A model generated the notes under the pieces. That model saw only the letters and a list, made by a program, of their open reading frames with translations, was not told the origin of the DNA and did no database searches. Shown here in pieces: positions 47,321 to 55,634 of a stretch of DNA of 64,000 nt. A program made the position numbers and the translations under genes. Numbering within the stretch: the first letter of the stretch is position 1; every line of letters starts with the position of its first letter. The stretch covers positions 62,001 to 126,000 of the forward strand of contig NZ_JANZXB010000003.1 of the NCBI RefSeq assembly GCF_025371035.1, in the 5' to 3' direction. The DNA is from Sphingomonas sp. LC-1 (lineage in GTDB: Bacteria > Pseudomonadota > Alphaproteobacteria > Sphingomonadales > Sphingomonadaceae).

Positions 47321-48625
47321 ATGCCCGTCACCGACATCGCCACCCGCGTCTACAACCATGGCTGGCGGCTGGACCCGGTCGTGCGCAGCTTGCTCGATAC
47401 CGATTTCTACAAGCTGTTGATGTTGCAGATGATCCGGCAACTGCATCCCGATGTGCATGCGACCTTCTCGCTCATCAATCGCAGCCATTCGGTCCGGTTG
47501 GCCGAGGTGATCGACGAGCGCGAGTTGCGCGAACAGCTCGATCATGCCCGCACGCTGCGCTTTACAAAGAAGGAGCTGATCTGGCTGGCGGGTAACAGTT
47601 TTTACGGCAAGCAGCGGATGTTCAAGCCGGAATTCATCGACTGGCTCGCCCGGTTCCAGCTTCCCGAATATGAACTGCGTACCGTCGATGGCCAGTTCGA
47701 GCTGCATTTCGAAGGGCCCTGGGCGCATACGACGATGTGGGAAATCCCTGCGCTCGCCATCGTCAACGAGCTCCGTTCGCGCGCGGCGCTGAAGGGCAAG
47801 GGTCGGTTCGAACTCGACATTATCTACGCCCGCGCCAAGGCCAAGCTGTGGGACAAGGTCGAGCGGTTGCGCGAGCTGCCCGACCTGGTGCTTTCCGACT
47901 TCGGAACGCGGCGGCGGCACGGCTTTCTGTGGCAGCGCTGGTGCGTCGAGGCGTTGAAAGAAGGGTTGGGCGCGCGCTTCATCGGCTCGTCCAACGTGCT
48001 GCTGGCGATGGACAATGACCTGGAGGCGATCGGTACCAACGCGCATGAGCTGCCGATGGTGATGGCCGCGCTCGCACCCGACGATGCGGGGGTGGCGGCG
48101 GCGCCGTACAAGGTGCTGGCCGAATGGCAGGCGCTGTATGACGGCAACCTGCTGATCGCCTTGCCCGATGCGTTCGGGACCAGCGCCTTTCTGCGCCACG
48201 CCCCCGACTGGCTGGCCGACTGGACAGGCTTTCGCCCCGATTCGATGCCGCCGATCGAGGGCGGCGAGCAGATCATCGACTGGTGGCGCGCCCATGGCCG
48301 CGATCCGCGCGGCAAGCTGCTGATCTTCTCCGACGGCATGGATATCGACACCATCGAGGCGACCTATCGCCATTTCCATGGCCGGGTCCGGATGAGCTTC
48401 GGCTGGGGAACCAACCTGACCAATGATTTCCGGGGATGCGATCCGGCGGGCGAGGCGGGGCTGGAGCCGATCTCGCTGGTGGCCAAGGTCATCAGCGCGG
48501 ATGGCCGACCGGCGGTCAAGCTGTCCGACAATCCCGCCAAGGCGACCGGCCAGCCGAGCGAGATCGCGCGCTATCTGCGCATTTTTGGACAGGAGGGGCG
48601 ACAGGCGACGGCGGTGACCGTCTAG
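47321..48625 (+). CDS. pncB: Nicotinate phosphoribosyltransferase
   Basis: A 434-residue NAPRTase that makes nicotinate mononucleotide from nicotinate and PRPP in NAD salvage. Landmarks: [13 protein letters not shown] near residue 24, [12 protein letters not shown] near 199, GSSNVLLA near 224, TNAHELPM with the phosphorylatable histidine near 245, and FSDGMD near 344. ATG 47321 has AAGGA seven bases upstream. The length fits the bacterial PncB family. Confidence 0.94.
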   Translation: MPVTDIATRVYNHGWRLDPVVRSLLDTDFYKLLMLQMIRQLHPDVHATFSLINRSHSVRLAEVIDERELREQLDHARTLRFTKKELIWLAGNSFYGKQRMFKPEFIDWLARFQLPEYELRTVDGQFELHFEGPWAHTTMWEIPALAIVNELRSRAALKGKGRFELDIIYARAKAKLWDKVERLRELPDLVLSDFGTRRRHGFLWQRWCVEALKEGLGARFIGSSNVLLAMDNDLEAIGTNAHELPMVMAALAPDDAGVAAAPYKVLAEWQALYDGNLLIALPDAFGTSAFLRHAPDWLADWTGFRPDSMPPIEGGEQIIDWWRAHGRDPRGKLLIFSDGMDIDTIEATYRHFHGRVRMSFGWGTNLTNDFRGCDPAGEAGLEPISLVAKVISADGRPAVKLSDNPAKATGQPSEIARYLRIFGQEGRQATAVTV

Positions 48626-48712
48626 CCCATGTCAGTGGTGCCGCGCGGGCGAGCATGATAACTTCATGACATGGCTGGCCAATATCGCCGGTCATGCCAA
48701 TGGGAGAGGATC

Positions 48713-49804
48713 ATGCGCAACGCCGACCGTCGGACCGTCATCGCGGGATTGGGAGCGGGCCTGGCGCTTGCCGCGGGCAATGCCTGCGCCGCGCCGCGCG
48801 GGCGCAGGATCGGCTATGCGATCGTCGGCCTGGGCAGCTATGCCGAACTGATCATGTCCAAATTCGCCGAGTGCGACCATGCCCGCCTGACCGCGCTGGT
48901 CAGCGGGACGCCCGATAAGCTGAAGCGCTTCGGCGAGAAATATGGCGTGCCCGAAAGCCACCGCTACAGCTACCGCACGTTCGACAGCATTCGCGACAAT
49001 CCGGACGTCGATGTCGTCTATGTGATCCTGCCCAATGCGATGCACGCCGAATATACGGTGCGCGCGGCCCAGGCGGGCAAGCATGTGATGTGCGAAAAGC
49101 CGATGGCGGTATCGGTCGCCGAATGCCGGACGATGATCGAGGCGTGCCGCAAGGCGGGGCGCAAACTGATGATCGGATACCGGTCCCGGTTCGAGCCGCA
49201 CAACCGGCTGGCGATCGATCTGGCGCAAAAGGGCTTTGTCGGGCCGACGCGGATCATCACCGCCGATCATGGCTTCAATGCGCGGCCCGATCAGTGGCGG
49301 CTGGACCGGGCGCTGTCGGGCGGGGGGTCGCTGATGGACATCGGCATCTACAGCCTGAACGCCGTCCGCTACCTGACCGGTGAGGAACCGGTGGAGGTCA
49401 GCGCGATCGAGGCGACCGACCGCAACGACCCGCGCTTTCGCACCGTCGAGGACCGGATCAGCTTCCTGCTGCGCTTTCCCTCGGGCATCGAGACGACCTG
49501 CGTGTCGAGCTATAGTTCGAACCACAATATGTACCGGGTGACGGGGACCGAAGGCTGGATCGAGCTGGAGCCCGCCACGTCCTATGAGGGGCAGAGAATG
49601 TGGATTCGCCGCGACGGCCGGACCGAGGAGCGGCAGGTGCCCGCGGGCAAGGGGCAGCATGCCGGGCAGCTCGACCATCTGGCCGAATGTATTCTGAACG
49701 ACACCCGGCCGCTGGTGGCGGGCGAGGAGGGACTGGCGGATATGCGGGTGATCGAGGCGATCTATCGCTCCGCGCGCGAAGGGCGGCGGATCAGCCTGGC
49801 CTGA
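48713..49804 (+). CDS. Tat-exported Gfo/Idh/MocA-family oxidoreductase
   Basis: A 363-residue NAD(P)-dependent sugar oxidoreductase of the glucose-fructose oxidoreductase type. The N-terminus has a twin-arginine-like signal (DRRTVIAGLGAGLALAAG). The dinucleotide motif is GLGSYAE and the family CEKPMAVS lysine motif is near residue 130; the C-terminal domain holds GGGSLMDIGIYSLNAVRYL. ATG 48713 follows GGGAGAGGA. Tat export resembles Zymomonas GFOR, which keeps its cofactor bound, so a periplasmic role in sugar interconversion is plausible. Confidence 0.87.
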   Translation: MRNADRRTVIAGLGAGLALAAGNACAAPRGRRIGYAIVGLGSYAELIMSKFAECDHARLTALVSGTPDKLKRFGEKYGVPESHRYSYRTFDSIRDNPDVDVVYVILPNAMHAEYTVRAAQAGKHVMCEKPMAVSVAECRTMIEACRKAGRKLMIGYRSRFEPHNRLAIDLAQKGFVGPTRIITADHGFNARPDQWRLDRALSGGGSLMDIGIYSLNAVRYLTGEEPVEVSAIEATDRNDPRFRTVEDRISFLLRFPSGIETTCVSSYSSNHNMYRVTGTEGWIELEPATSYEGQRMWIRRDGRTEERQVPAGKGQHAGQLDHLAECILNDTRPLVAGEEGLADMRVIEAIYRSAREGRRISLA

Positions 49805-49826
49805 TCCCCGCCCGGTGCCGGGCGGG

Positions 49827-51092
49827 CTATGCGGGCTTTGGCAGCATCCGCTCGACCAGCAGCACGCCCAGCGCCGCCAGGGCTAGGCAGGCCGCCAGGA
49901 ACAGCATCGGCGCGCCATCGCTGCCCGTCCGGTCGCGGATCGCGGGCACGATCGCCTGGGCGATGAAGCCGCCCAGATTGCCGACTGAGTTGATCGCGGC
50001 GAAGCCCGCGGCGGCGCGGGCGCCCGACAGGAAGCGTGGCGGCAGGGTCCAGAAGGCGGGTTGGCCCGAAAAGATCGCGGCGGCCCCCAGGCTGAGGCAG
50101 GCGAAGCGCAGGGGGATCGAGCTGACCATCACGCTCGCGACCAAGAGGACGGCCCCCGCCAGCGCCGGTCCGACGGCATGAAAGACCGGATTGCGGAACC
50201 GCGCGGCATGGCGCGGCACCGCCCATAAGGCGATCGCGACCAGCGTCCAGGGAATGATGCCGAGCAGCCCGTTGACCGTGTTCGACACCCCGAACCCCCG
50301 CACGATCGTCGGCAACCAATAGCTGAGCCCATAAGCCGCCAGCGGAAAGCCGATATAGACGAGGCAGAGCAGCAGCACGCGCGGATCGCGCAGCACCGAC
50401 AGAGTGCCGCCATGCGCCGCTTCCGCCTGTCCCGTCGCCAGTTCGGCGGCCAGCCAGTCCTTTTGCGGCCGGGTCAGCCAGGCCGCCGCCTCGGGCGTGC
50501 GCGGCAGGGCGAAGAGCACGATCGGGGCGAGTGCCACGGCGGGCAGGCCGGTCGCCAGGAACACCCATTGCCATCCCGCCAGCCCGAGCGTGCCGTCCTG
50601 GTCGAGCAACAGCCCGCCGACCGCGCCGCCCACCGCATTGGCCACCGCGCTCGCCAGCATGAACAGGCCGACCGCCCGTGCGCGGTAACGGACCGGGAAC
50701 CACAGGGTCAGGACATAGAGGACGCCGGGAAAGAACCCCGCCTCCGCCACGCCCAGCAGGAAGCGCAGCAGATAGAAGATCGTGGCGTTGGGGGTAAAGG
50801 CCAGCAGCACGGTCACCACGCCCCAGCTCGCAATGATCCGCGCGAACCAGCGATGCGCGCCGACCCGATGGAGCAGGATGTTGCTCGGCACCTCGAACAG
50901 GAAATAGCCGATGAAGAACAGCGACGCGCCCAAGCCGAACGCCGCCTCGCTCAACCCCAGCGCGTCCACCATCTGCAGCTTGGCATAGGAGATGTTCTGC
51001 CGATCGATATAGGCGACCAGATACAGCAGGCCGAGCAGCGGCATCAGCCGCCACGTCACCCGGCGGACCGTCGCCTGTTCCAGATCGCTCAT
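49827..51092 (-). CDS. MFS transporter, anion:cation symporter (ACS) type
   Basis: Twelve-helix major facilitator (421 aa). RLMPLLGLLYLVAYIDRQNISYAKLQM in helix 1 is the hallmark of the ACS family that imports sugar acids, phthalate, tartrate and similar organic anions. ATG 51092 follows GGGAG; the open frame continues to 51176. It is convergent with the oxidoreductase gene (22 bases between stops) and divergent from the sensor kinase. The substrate is probably a carboxylate, not determinable. Confidence 0.87.
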   Translation of the reverse strand: MSDLEQATVRRVTWRLMPLLGLLYLVAYIDRQNISYAKLQMVDALGLSEAAFGLGASLFFIGYFLFEVPSNILLHRVGAHRWFARIIASWGVVTVLLAFTPNATIFYLLRFLLGVAEAGFFPGVLYVLTLWFPVRYRARAVGLFMLASAVANAVGGAVGGLLLDQDGTLGLAGWQWVFLATGLPAVALAPIVLFALPRTPEAAAWLTRPQKDWLAAELATGQAEAAHGGTLSVLRDPRVLLLCLVYIGFPLAAYGLSYWLPTIVRGFGVSNTVNGLLGIIPWTLVAIALWAVPRHAARFRNPVFHAVGPALAGAVLLVASVMVSSIPLRFACLSLGAAAIFSGQPAFWTLPPRFLSGARAAAGFAAINSVGNLGGFIAQAIVPAIRDRTGSDGAPMLFLAACLALAALGVLLVERMLPKPA

Positions 51093-51254
51093 GCCCACTC
51101 CCATATCTGTTTTTCCCCGTGCTACAGACTCTTGAGGCCGGGGGCGAGCCGCGATCCTGTCGAAAGGGCGGTGCATCGCGATGTTCGATCGTCTATCACG
51201 GGTTAACCCCGTGGCCGATTGGGCGGTGCGGCGTGAAGGACGGTCGATCCCCGC

Positions 51255-53711
51255 ATGGCCCTGGTTTCCAGCTTTCGCGACAGCCTGTTGAGCGCTGGGC
51301 CGTGCGGTGCGTTGATCGCGCGGCGGGACTGGTCGCAGGGGACGCCTGGCTCCTTGGAGGGGTGGAGCGCCTCGCTGCGCGCCGCGACGCTACTCGTGCT
51401 GCGATCGCCCGTCGCCATGGTGCTGCTATGGGGTGAAGAGGGCGTCATGCTGTACAATGACGCCTATGCCAGGATGGCGAGGGGGCGGCATCCCGATGCG
51501 ATGGGGACGCCGGTGCGGCGGGCCTGGCCCGAAGCGGTCGAGTTCAACGATCATGTGATGCGCACCGGATTGGCCGGCGATACGCTCAGCTTTCGGGACC
51601 GGCCCTTCACGCTCTATCGCGACGGCGTCGCCGAACGGGTCTGGCTGAATCTGGATTATTCACCGGTGATCGACGACGACGGTCGGCCGGGGGGCGTGCT
51701 GTGCGTTCTGGCCGAGATGACCGATCAGGTCGCGGCGCAGACGGCGCTGGCCGACAGCGAAACCCATTTCCGGCTGATGGTCGATGCGGTGCCGCAGATC
51801 ATATGGATCGCGGACGCCGATGGCCGGATGGAATTCCTCAACCGGCGCTTCTCCGATTATACCGGGGCGCCCTTCGAATCGCTGACGCCTGCCGAGATCG
51901 CGGCGGCCCATATCCACCCCGATGACGCGGCCCACGTCGTCGCCTCGTTCCAGGCGGCACGCGACAGTGGCGGCGTCCATAAATGCCAGCACCGCATCCG
52001 TTCGGCATCGGGCGAGTATCGGTGGTTCCTCGACCGGGCGCATCCCTATCGCGACCCGGCGAGCGGCCGGATCGTCCGCTGGTTCGGTTCTTCGGTCGAC
52101 ATTCACGACCGCAAGCTTGCCGAGGATCAGCTCCACGCGCTGAACATGACGCTGGAACAGCGGGTGGCGGAGCGGACCGCCGAGCGCAACATGCTGGCGA
52201 CGATGGTCGAGAATACCGACATCATGGTGATGGCGGTCGATATGAAGTTCGACATTCTGGGCCTGAACCTCGCCAATGCCAATGAGTTCGAGCGCGTCTT
52301 CGGCGTGCGTCCGAAGACCGGCGACAATATGCTCGATCTGCTCGCCGACCGGCCCGGCCTGCGCGAGGAGGTGCGTGCGGGCTGGATGCGCGGGATGCAG
52401 GGGGAGCATGTCAGCTTCGTCGACGAATTCGGCGACCCGGACCGTACCCGTCGCTCCTATTCAATCAGCTTCCATCCCCTGTTCGACGAGGAGGGCAGGC
52501 AGGTCGGCGTCTATCAATTCGTCGCCGACGTCACCGAGCGGTTGCGCGGCGAGGCGCAACTGGCCGAAGCGCAGGCCGCCTTGCGTCAGGCACAGAAGAT
52601 GGAGGCGATGGGCCAGCTGACCGGTGGCGTCGCCCATGACTTCAACAATCTGCTGACCCCGATCGTCGGCACGCTCGACCTGTTGCAGCACAAGGGGCTG
52701 GGCGGGGAGCGCGAACAGCGGCTGATCGCGGGGGCGGCCCAGTCGGCGGAGCGGGCGCGGTTGCTGGTCCAGCGGCTGCTCGCCTTTGCCCGTCGCCAGC
52801 CGCTGCAACTGATCGCGGTCGATCTGGCGGAGCTGGTCGCCGGTATGGGCGAGCTTGTCGCCAGCACCACCGGCCCGCAGATCGCGGTCGAGGTCGATGT
52901 CGAACCCGGCCTGCCGCCCGCCGATGCGGATCCCAACCAGCTCGAAATGGCGCTGCTCAACCTGGCGGTGAATGCGCGCGATGCGATGGCGGAGGGCGGT
53001 CGGCTGCGCATCGCGCTTCGCCAGCAGCGGGTGGGGGCGGAACTGGGCCTGCCGGTGGCGGAGGGCGACTATATCCGCCTGTCGGTCACCGATACGGGTG
53101 CCGGCATGGACGCGGCCACGCTGGCCCGCGCGGTGGAGCCGTTCTTTTCGACCAAGGGGGTTGGCAAGGGAACCGGGCTGGGCCTGTCGATGGTGCATGG
53201 CCTGGCGCTGCAACTGGGCGGCGCGCTCGCCATCGATAGCGAGCCGGGGCAGGGGACCGAAGTGGCGCTGTTCCTGCCGGTCAGCGGATTGGCGCGGCAT
53301 GAGGGCGTGGCGGACATCCCCTGTGCGGGGCCGACCCGGCGTAGCGGGCGTGCGCTTCTGGTCGATGACGAGGAACTGGTGCGCCATACCACCGCCGACA
53401 TGCTCGCCGATCTCGGCTATGACGTGGTCGAGGCGGCGTCGGGTGAGGAGGCGATCGCGCTGCTCGATGAAGGGGTGGCGTTCGACCTGCTGGTGACCGA
53501 CCATCTGATGCCCGGTCTGTCGGGCACCGAACTCGCCCGTCTGGTCCAGGCGCGACGACCGGGCGTGGCGATCCTGCTGGTGTCGGGCTATGCCGAGACG
53601 GACGGCGTCGCGCCGTCGCTGGCCCGCCTGACCAAGCCGTTCCGGAAGCGCGAACTGGCCGAACGGCTGGCGCAGGTTACCGCAGCGGCAGAGAGCCTGA
53701 TCACGGTCTGA
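51255..53711 (+). CDS. PAS-domain hybrid histidine kinase
   Basis: An 818-residue soluble sensor kinase with no membrane helices. In order: PAS-like sensory domain (about 45-160), a canonical PAS/PAC (about 170-300, VDAVPQIIWIADADGRMEFLNRRF), a coiled linker, a further PAS-like domain (about 320-430), HisKA-type H box (GGVAHDFNNLLTPI, near 460), HATPase_c (NLAVNARDAM, DTGAGM, GTGLGLSMV) and a C-terminal receiver (VTDHLMPGLSG phosphoacceptor D). The HDFNN H-box is shared with many soil alphaproteobacterial hybrid kinases. Its signal is unknown, and no partner regulator is adjacent. Confidence 0.9.
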   Translation: MALVSSFRDSLLSAGPCGALIARRDWSQGTPGSLEGWSASLRAATLLVLRSPVAMVLLWGEEGVMLYNDAYARMARGRHPDAMGTPVRRAWPEAVEFNDHVMRTGLAGDTLSFRDRPFTLYRDGVAERVWLNLDYSPVIDDDGRPGGVLCVLAEMTDQVAAQTALADSETHFRLMVDAVPQIIWIADADGRMEFLNRRFSDYTGAPFESLTPAEIAAAHIHPDDAAHVVASFQAARDSGGVHKCQHRIRSASGEYRWFLDRAHPYRDPASGRIVRWFGSSVDIHDRKLAEDQLHALNMTLEQRVAERTAERNMLATMVENTDIMVMAVDMKFDILGLNLANANEFERVFGVRPKTGDNMLDLLADRPGLREEVRAGWMRGMQGEHVSFVDEFGDPDRTRRSYSISFHPLFDEEGRQVGVYQFVADVTERLRGEAQLAEAQAALRQAQKMEAMGQLTGGVAHDFNNLLTPIVGTLDLLQHKGLGGEREQRLIAGAAQSAERARLLVQRLLAFARRQPLQLIAVDLAELVAGMGELVASTTGPQIAVEVDVEPGLPPADADPNQLEMALLNLAVNARDAMAEGGRLRIALRQQRVGAELGLPVAEGDYIRLSVTDTGAGMDAATLARAVEPFFSTKGVGKGTGLGLSMVHGLALQLGGALAIDSEPGQGTEVALFLPVSGLARHEGVADIPCAGPTRRSGRALLVDDEELVRHTTADMLADLGYDVVEAASGEEAIALLDEGVAFDLLVTDHLMPGLSGTELARLVQARRPGVAILLVSGYAETDGVAPSLARLTKPFRKRELAERLAQVTAAAESLITV

Positions 53712-53747
53712 TGTCTTAACATGGGGGGATGGCGGGGGGCTCTGGCC

Positions 53748-53870
53748 TCAGCGCAGCGTCGATGCCCGCACCGGCTCGTGGTGGACGAAACCGAAATAGC
53801 CCGTGACGATCGCCGCCCCGGCGACCAGCAAGACGAGGCCCAACAGCATGGCGAAGAGTCTGACCGACAT
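53748..53870 (-). CDS. 40-residue single-span membrane protein
   Basis: Starts at ATG 53870, with GGGAGG six bases upstream, an excellent ribosome-binding site. The peptide has one hydrophobic helix (LFAMLLGLVLLVAGAAIVTGYFGF) and a short charged tail HHEPVRASTLR. The open frame extends upstream to 53951 but without a start signal. No family recognised. It lies between the sensor kinase and a divergent hydrolase gene. Confidence 0.55.
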   Translation of the reverse strand: MSVRLFAMLLGLVLLVAGAAIVTGYFGFVHHEPVRASTLR

Positions 53871-54007
53871 GAAAAGCCTCCCATGACCTTGCTCCATCAG
53901 TGTGTCGGGCGGGGGGCGTTCGCCGCTCATGATCCAGGTCAGTGTGTTCAAGCGATTGTAAGAAAAGGATTATAGGAACCGGGGTTACGGGGTCGGGTTG
54001 GGATGGG

Positions 54008-54862
54008 ATGCGGATTCACCATCTCAATTGCGGTACGGACTGCCCGCTGGGCGGTGCGTTGTTCGACGGGCGCAGCCGGGGATTGCTCGGCCATCTCGTC
54101 TGCCACTGCCTGTTGATCGAGACCGAGGCGAGCGGACTGGTGCTGGTCGATACCGGCTATGGCCTGCGCGACGTCGCCCATCCGCATCGCCGCCCCGATC
54201 CGCGTATTCCCGTGCCATGGCGCGCGATGCTCAATATTCGCCTGCGCGAGGAGGAGACGGCGGTCCGCCAGATCGAGGCGATGGGATATCGGCGCGACGA
54301 TGTGCGCCATATCGTCCTGACCCATCTCGACTTCGACCATGCCGGCGGGCTGGAGGATTTCCCGAATGCGACGGTGCATGTGATGCGCCGCGAATTCGAC
54401 GATGCGGCGGGCCCCCATGCCGGGGTCGTCGCGCGCAATCGCTGGCGCGCACCGCAATGGGACGAGGTCGCGCGGTGGCAATTGCACAGCGCGGGAGGGC
54501 AAGGCTGGTTCGGGTTCGACGCGGTGCGCGACTTGGCCGGCCTGCCACCGGAAATCCTGCTGGTTCCGCTACCGGGTCACACCTGGGGCCATGCGGGCGT
54601 CGCGATCCGGCAGGCCGGCGGCCGCTGGTTGCTTCATGCGGGGGATGCCTATTTCTACCGGGGCGAGATGCGCACGGCGAAGCGCCGCTGCACGCCGGGC
54701 CTGCGCGCCTATCAGCGATTGATGGAGGTCGATGCGACCGCCCGCCTGTCCAATCAGAGGCGGCTGCGCGCGCTGTCGATCGAGCGGCGGGACGAAGTGG
54801 CGATCACCTGCGCCCATGATCCGGTCGAATGGGAACGCTGTCGAGACGGCGATCCGCTCTAG
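54008..54862 (+). CDS. MBL-fold metallo-hydrolase (lactonase-like)
   Basis: A 284-residue metallo-beta-lactamase-fold hydrolase. The metal motif is HxDxDH in LTHLDFDHAGGL near residue 103, with further ligands in PLPGHTWGHAGV and HAGDAYF. The layout and the N-terminal INHLNCGT-like MRIHHLNCGTDCPLGG resemble N-acyl-homoserine lactonases and related lactonases. Quorum quenching is possible but the substrate is not shown. ATG 54008 was chosen for this N-terminus; the open frame reaches 53942. Confidence 0.82.
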   Translation: MRIHHLNCGTDCPLGGALFDGRSRGLLGHLVCHCLLIETEASGLVLVDTGYGLRDVAHPHRRPDPRIPVPWRAMLNIRLREEETAVRQIEAMGYRRDDVRHIVLTHLDFDHAGGLEDFPNATVHVMRREFDDAAGPHAGVVARNRWRAPQWDEVARWQLHSAGGQGWFGFDAVRDLAGLPPEILLVPLPGHTWGHAGVAIRQAGGRWLLHAGDAYFYRGEMRTAKRRCTPGLRAYQRLMEVDATARLSNQRRLRALSIERRDEVAITCAHDPVEWERCRDGDPL

Positions 54863-54924
54863 CACTGGCCTTGGCGGGCACGGCGCGGCAGGGTGTCGCA
54901 TCGTCCCGTCGAAAGGGTAGGGCC

Positions 54925-55275
54925 ATGAACCACCATTGCGTCGCCATCGTCCCCACCAGCGATATGGATGCCAGCACCGCCTTCTACCGGCTGCTCGGTT
55001 TCGAGGTCGCGGCGGACTTCGGCGCGTATCGCATCCTGGAGGACGGACGCGGCTGGCACCTGCATCTGAACCATATGCCCGGCTGGCCTGCGCAAGTGGA
55101 GGACAATCCCCTTGGCCTGTATCTCTATGTCGAGGATGTCGATGCGGTCGCCGACCGGGTGCGCGACCGGATCATCGAGCCCGACGCGCCGCACGCCAAG
55201 CCCTGGGGCACCTATGAATTCGCGGTGAGCGATCCCAGCGGGGTGTTGGTAAGGATCGGACGGATCATTCGATAG
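54925..55275 (+). CDS. VOC-family (glyoxalase/bleomycin-resistance-like) protein
   Basis: A 116-residue VOC-superfamily protein: two beta-alpha-beta-beta-beta modules, HCVAIVPTSDMDASTAFYRLLGFEV and LGLYLYVEDVDAVADRV, then PWGTYEFAVSDPSGVLVRIGR. ATG 54925 follows AAAGGGTAG. The family covers glyoxalase I, dioxygenases and drug-binding proteins. The specific activity cannot be assigned. It follows the MBL-fold gene by 62 bases in the same direction. Confidence 0.75.
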   Translation: MNHHCVAIVPTSDMDASTAFYRLLGFEVAADFGAYRILEDGRGWHLHLNHMPGWPAQVEDNPLGLYLYVEDVDAVADRVRDRIIEPDAPHAKPWGTYEFAVSDPSGVLVRIGRIIR

Positions 55276-55302
55276 GGGCACTTGCCCCAGGTCGATCGGC
55301 CC

Positions 55303-55482
55303 CTAGTGGAGCTTGGCGATCGACAGTCCGTCTTCCTTGGCGCGGGCCTTGACCGATTCCTCGCTGCGGGTCAGCGCCTTGGCGATCGCCTTCAGCGCCA
55401 TGCCCTTTTTGGCAAGCGTGTGGAGTTTCTGAATCTCGTCGGGCCGCCAGGGCTGGCGGTGTCTCTCGAAACGTTCGGCCAT
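55303..55482 (-). CDS. Small helical protein, SANT/Myb-like
   Basis: A 59-residue basic protein from ATG 55482. The sequence RQPWRPDEIQKLHTLAKKGMALKAIAKALTRSEESVKARAKEDGLS has the tryptophan-start, three-helix pattern of SANT/Myb-like or sigma-70 region 4-like DNA-binding modules. Small proteins like this are common in sphingomonads. The function is not known. It is convergent with the VOC gene and divergent from the TBDR at 55635. Confidence 0.6.
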   Translation of the reverse strand: MAERFERHRQPWRPDEIQKLHTLAKKGMALKAIAKALTRSEESVKARAKEDGLSIAKLH

Positions 55483-55634
55483 ATCCGTAGCATAGCGGGG
55501 TTCGGCGGCCCTGACCATGGCGGCCGGACGCATGATGGCTCGCTTACAAATGCGTCATGGAGCGCGACTCCGCTTGCCTTCGCATTGCGGCGCAGCGAAG
55601 CAGGCATCACCGGGAGACTATATATCATGCGAGT

